Positions 6,914-8,457 of a stretch of DNA of 8,457 nucleotides are shown here, in pieces. Position numbers and translations under genes: made by a program. Position 1 is the first letter of the stretch; each line of letters begins with the position of its first letter. The DNA is taken from contig CAJWKB010000037.1 in the NCBI GenBank assembly GCA_913042065.1, positions 1 through 8,457 on the forward strand, given 5' to 3'. Source of the DNA: an uncultured Alphaproteobacteria bacterium (GTDB taxonomy: Bacteria > Pseudomonadota > Alphaproteobacteria > Puniceispirillales > Puniceispirillaceae). Below the pieces are notes generated by a model. The model was not told the DNA's origin, did no database searches, and saw only the letters and a program-made list of their open reading frames with translations.

Positions 6914-7699
6914 TCAACCGCCCCACCAGTATACAGCAGCAAACAAAAACAACCAGACTACATCGACAAAATGCCAATACCAGGCAGCAGCTTCAAACCC
7001 GAAGTGCTGTTCGGGCGTGAAATGGCCCGCCCGCCCGCGCAGCCAGCAAACTGCAAGGAACAATGTACCGACAAGAACGTGGAAACCATGGAAGCCGGTT
7101 GCCATATAAAATACCGATGGATAGACCCCATCAGTAAAGCCAAACGGTGCATGGCTATATTCGAGCGCCTGCAACGCCGTGAATAGAACACCCAGACAGA
7201 CGGTCATTCCAAGTCCAGTCATGAAATCCTTACGATCGCCGTGCTGCAGCGCATGGTGTGCCCATGTGACTGTACAGCCTGACAGCAAAAGGACCAGCGT
7301 GTTAATCAGCGGCAAATCAAATGGATCGAAGGTGGTGATGCCCTCGGGGGGCCACACACCACCGACTGGAAAAAGTGCTCGGTCAAAGAAAGCCCAGAAG
7401 AATGCTACAAAGAACATGACCTCAGAAGCAATGAACAGCATCATGCCATAGCGCATACCGATCTGAACGATGGAAGTGTGATGCCCCTGATACTCAGCCT
7501 CTCGAATGATATCGCGCCACCACATATACATCGTCATCAAGACTAGCGCAAAGCCAAGCCCAAGCACGACGACGCCATACTGGACCTCGTGCATATACAT
7601 AACACCACCGACGGCCGCGGTAAATGCGGCCGCAGAGCCCACAGCCGGCCATGGGCTAGCTTCAACTAGATGATACGGATGTTTGTTCGCACCACTCAT
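6914..7699 (-). CDS. ctaE: Cytochrome c oxidase subunit III (aa3-type)
   Basis: This is subunit III of the terminal oxidase, a seven-helix inner-membrane protein that stabilises the catalytic core and its proton uptake. The 261 residues match the alphaproteobacterial and mitochondrial Cox3 length. Clear landmarks are HPYHLVEASPWP (7-18), WWRDIIREAEYQGHHT (60-75), RYGMMLFIASEVMFF (83-97) with the conserved buried Glu93, and the long conserved block around WPPEGI and DPFDLPLINTLVLLLSG. GFHGFHVLVGTLF (202-214) and FEAAAWYWHFVDVVWLFLF (235-253) complete the C-terminal helices. The ATG has a strong AGGAG ribosome site 6 bases upstream. Subunits I and II are not in the window and presumably lie beyond the right edge. 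A terminator follows the gene. The identification is secure; coxC is a synonym for the symbol. Confidence 0.98.
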   Translation of the reverse strand: MSGANKHPYHLVEASPWPAVGSAAAFTAAVGGVMYMHEVQYGVVVLGLGFALVLMTMYMWWRDIIREAEYQGHHTSIVQIGMRYGMMLFIASEVMFFVAFFWAFFDRALFPVGGVWPPEGITTFDPFDLPLINTLVLLLSGCTVTWAHHALQHGDRKDFMTGLGMTVCLGVLFTALQALEYSHAPFGFTDGVYPSVFYMATGFHGFHVLVGTLFLAVCWLRGRAGHFTPEQHFGFEAAAWYWHFVDVVWLFLFAAVYWWGG

Positions 7700-7717
7700 T
7701 TTTGTCTCCTATAAATC

Positions 7718-7737
7718 TGACCGATATTTGTCGGTCA
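7718..7737 (-). promoter_or_regulatory. Hairpin in the ctaG-ctaE gap, just before the ctaE ribosome site
   Basis: On the minus strand TGACCGA (7737-7731) pairs perfectly with TCGGTCA (7724-7718) around a 6-base loop. The stem ends about 8 bases before the AGGAG of ctaE. There is no T run directly after it, only GATTTAT, so it is not a clear terminator. It could stabilise or mark a processing point so that ctaE is made at a different level from ctaG. This role is inference. Confidence 0.45.
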
Positions 7738-7759
7738 CCTCTCCAAAACTACCTTCATC

Positions 7760-8335
7760 CTAACTCTTTGTCTCGACGAGTGCAGGAAAGAATGTGTAGG
7801 ACAGTATAATTTCTTTGATGTCGGCAGTGTCAGTACTTTCAACAATTGCTGGATCAATAAAGAACCTTACTGGCATCAGCACCGACTCATGCGGCTCAAG
7901 CGCCTGTTCAATGAAGCAGAAGCAATCAAGTTTCATAAAATACTGACCTGCCTTCACCGGCGTCACATTAAAAGTTGATGTGCCGATGGATGGTTTATTG
8001 CCAAGATTTGTCGCCCGGTAATTGATCAGAATTTCCTCACCAGGGTTCAGCGTTACAGGAGCGTCAACAGGTTCAAAACGCCAGTTTAATGCAGGATTGA
8101 CGTTGGCATCAAAACGCACCTTGACCGGGTGGTCGACAATAATGGTTTCCTCATTCTCAGTCACCACCTGCGTTGTCCCGCCATAACCTGTAACGCGGCA
8201 AAAAAGATCGTAAAGGGGAACTGATGCGTAGGCAACACCAACCATAGCCGCAACAAGCACTGCCAACACAAACAACGTACGGCGGTTATCTTGTGCCCGC
8301 TGATTCTTACCTCGCTGGATAGTCTGTGTGGTCAT
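7760..8335 (-). CDS. ctaG: Cytochrome c oxidase assembly protein CtaG/Cox11, copper chaperone for CuB
   Basis: CtaG (Cox11) delivers copper to the CuB centre of oxidase subunit I. The 191-residue protein has a short cytoplasmic N-terminus, one membrane span (about 21-38) and an immunoglobulin-like periplasmic domain. ASVPLYDLFCRVTGYGGTTQ (37-56) is the family signature with Cys46. The copper-binding pair Cys138 and Cys140 lies in LDCFCFIEQ. MPVRFFIDP (154-162) and LSYTFFP near the C-terminus are also typical. All three conserved cysteines are present, so it should be functional. The ATG overlaps the stop of the upstream small gene by 4 bases (ATGA), and GGGAG sits 6 bases before it. It is followed by ctaE after a 60-base gap. 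This is the Cox11 type, not the unrelated Bacillus protein also called CtaG. Confidence 0.97.
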   Translation of the reverse strand: MTTQTIQRGKNQRAQDNRRTLFVLAVLVAAMVGVAYASVPLYDLFCRVTGYGGTTQVVTENEETIIVDHPVKVRFDANVNPALNWRFEPVDAPVTLNPGEEILINYRATNLGNKPSIGTSTFNVTPVKAGQYFMKLDCFCFIEQALEPHESVLMPVRFFIDPAIVESTDTADIKEIILSYTFFPALVETKS

Positions 8336-8457
8336 GAGCCGCTCCCAACCCGGACGATAGTCAACGCATAGAATAGAACGACTAGTAGAACAATGACGCC
8401 GAGCAGTGTAAAATTCCGACTTCGCCGCATCTTCTGCATATCTTCTGCTGTCTTCGG
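8332..8457 (-). CDS. CoxF-like small membrane protein, 5'-truncated by the window edge
   Basis: An open frame enters from the right edge and runs 41 residues to a TGA that overlaps the ctaG start (ATGA). The visible part begins PKTAEDMQKMRRSRN, a charged basic stretch. One hydrophobic span follows, about residues 17-35, ending in LFYALTIVRVG and a short GSGS tail. Alphaproteobacterial oxidase operons often have such a small protein immediately before ctaG, sometimes annotated CoxF, with a basic start and an ending like FYxxTIVRxGG. I recall this pattern rather than having searched it. The positive-inside rule puts the N-terminus in the cytoplasm. The frame is open to the edge, so the true start may lie outside, although ATG codons at residues 7 and 10 could also serve. 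Its function is not established; a role in oxidase assembly is inferred from position. Confidence 0.75.
   Translation of the reverse strand, partial: PKTAEDMQKMRRSRNFTLLGVIVLLVVLFYALTIVRVGSGS

Noticed and set aside
1..8457. CRISPR arrays, tRNA genes, insertion sequences or prophage traces
   Set aside because: No spaced direct repeats, cloverleaf-like segments, transposase motifs or terminal repeats were seen, and nearly the whole window is covered by intact housekeeping genes.

Overview
The window is ordinary core chromosome of an alphaproteobacterium. The evidence is a cytochrome c oxidase block in the alphaproteobacterial order (a CoxF-like small protein, ctaG/Cox11, ctaE/Cox3, then SURF1), followed by threonine synthase and an M16 peptidase of the mitochondrial-processing-peptidase type. 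A YqgE/AlgH protein and a DsbD/ScsB-like thiol reductase lie beside them. By eye the base composition is near 50% GC, lower than in many soil relatives. A marine lineage such as SAR116 would fit, but that is a guess. I see no mobile elements, tRNA or rRNA genes, CRISPR arrays or foreign islands.

Layout from right to left, because most genes lie on the minus strand. The right edge (8332-8457) holds the C-terminal end of a small single-span membrane protein. Its stop overlaps the start of ctaG (7760-8335), the copper chaperone for the CuB site. A 60-base gap containing a hairpin leads to ctaE (6914-7699), oxidase subunit III. A strong intrinsic terminator (6849-6877) follows ctaE. Beyond it come three genes joined by 4-base overlaps: SURF1 (6018-6770), thrC (4612-6021, GTG start) and an M16 peptidase (3350-4615). 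That unit mixes oxidase assembly, threonine synthesis and proteolysis, and looks translationally coupled.

The left half holds yqgE on the plus strand (2687-3313), convergent with the M16 gene and divergent from a DsbD/ScsB-like transmembrane disulfide reductase (582-2594, minus). Downstream of that, on the same strand, is a Prx5-type peroxiredoxin (27-506). The last two form a thiol-redox pair: one moves electrons across the membrane to the periplasm, the other detoxifies peroxides, apparently in the cytoplasm.

All eight main genes look intact, with their key residues present. I found no convincing undescribed system. The points most worth a second look are the terminator that splits SURF1 from the oxidase genes (and fixes the SURF1 start), the coupled SURF1-thrC-M16 unit, the DsbD-peroxiredoxin pairing, and the small edge gene upstream of ctaG.
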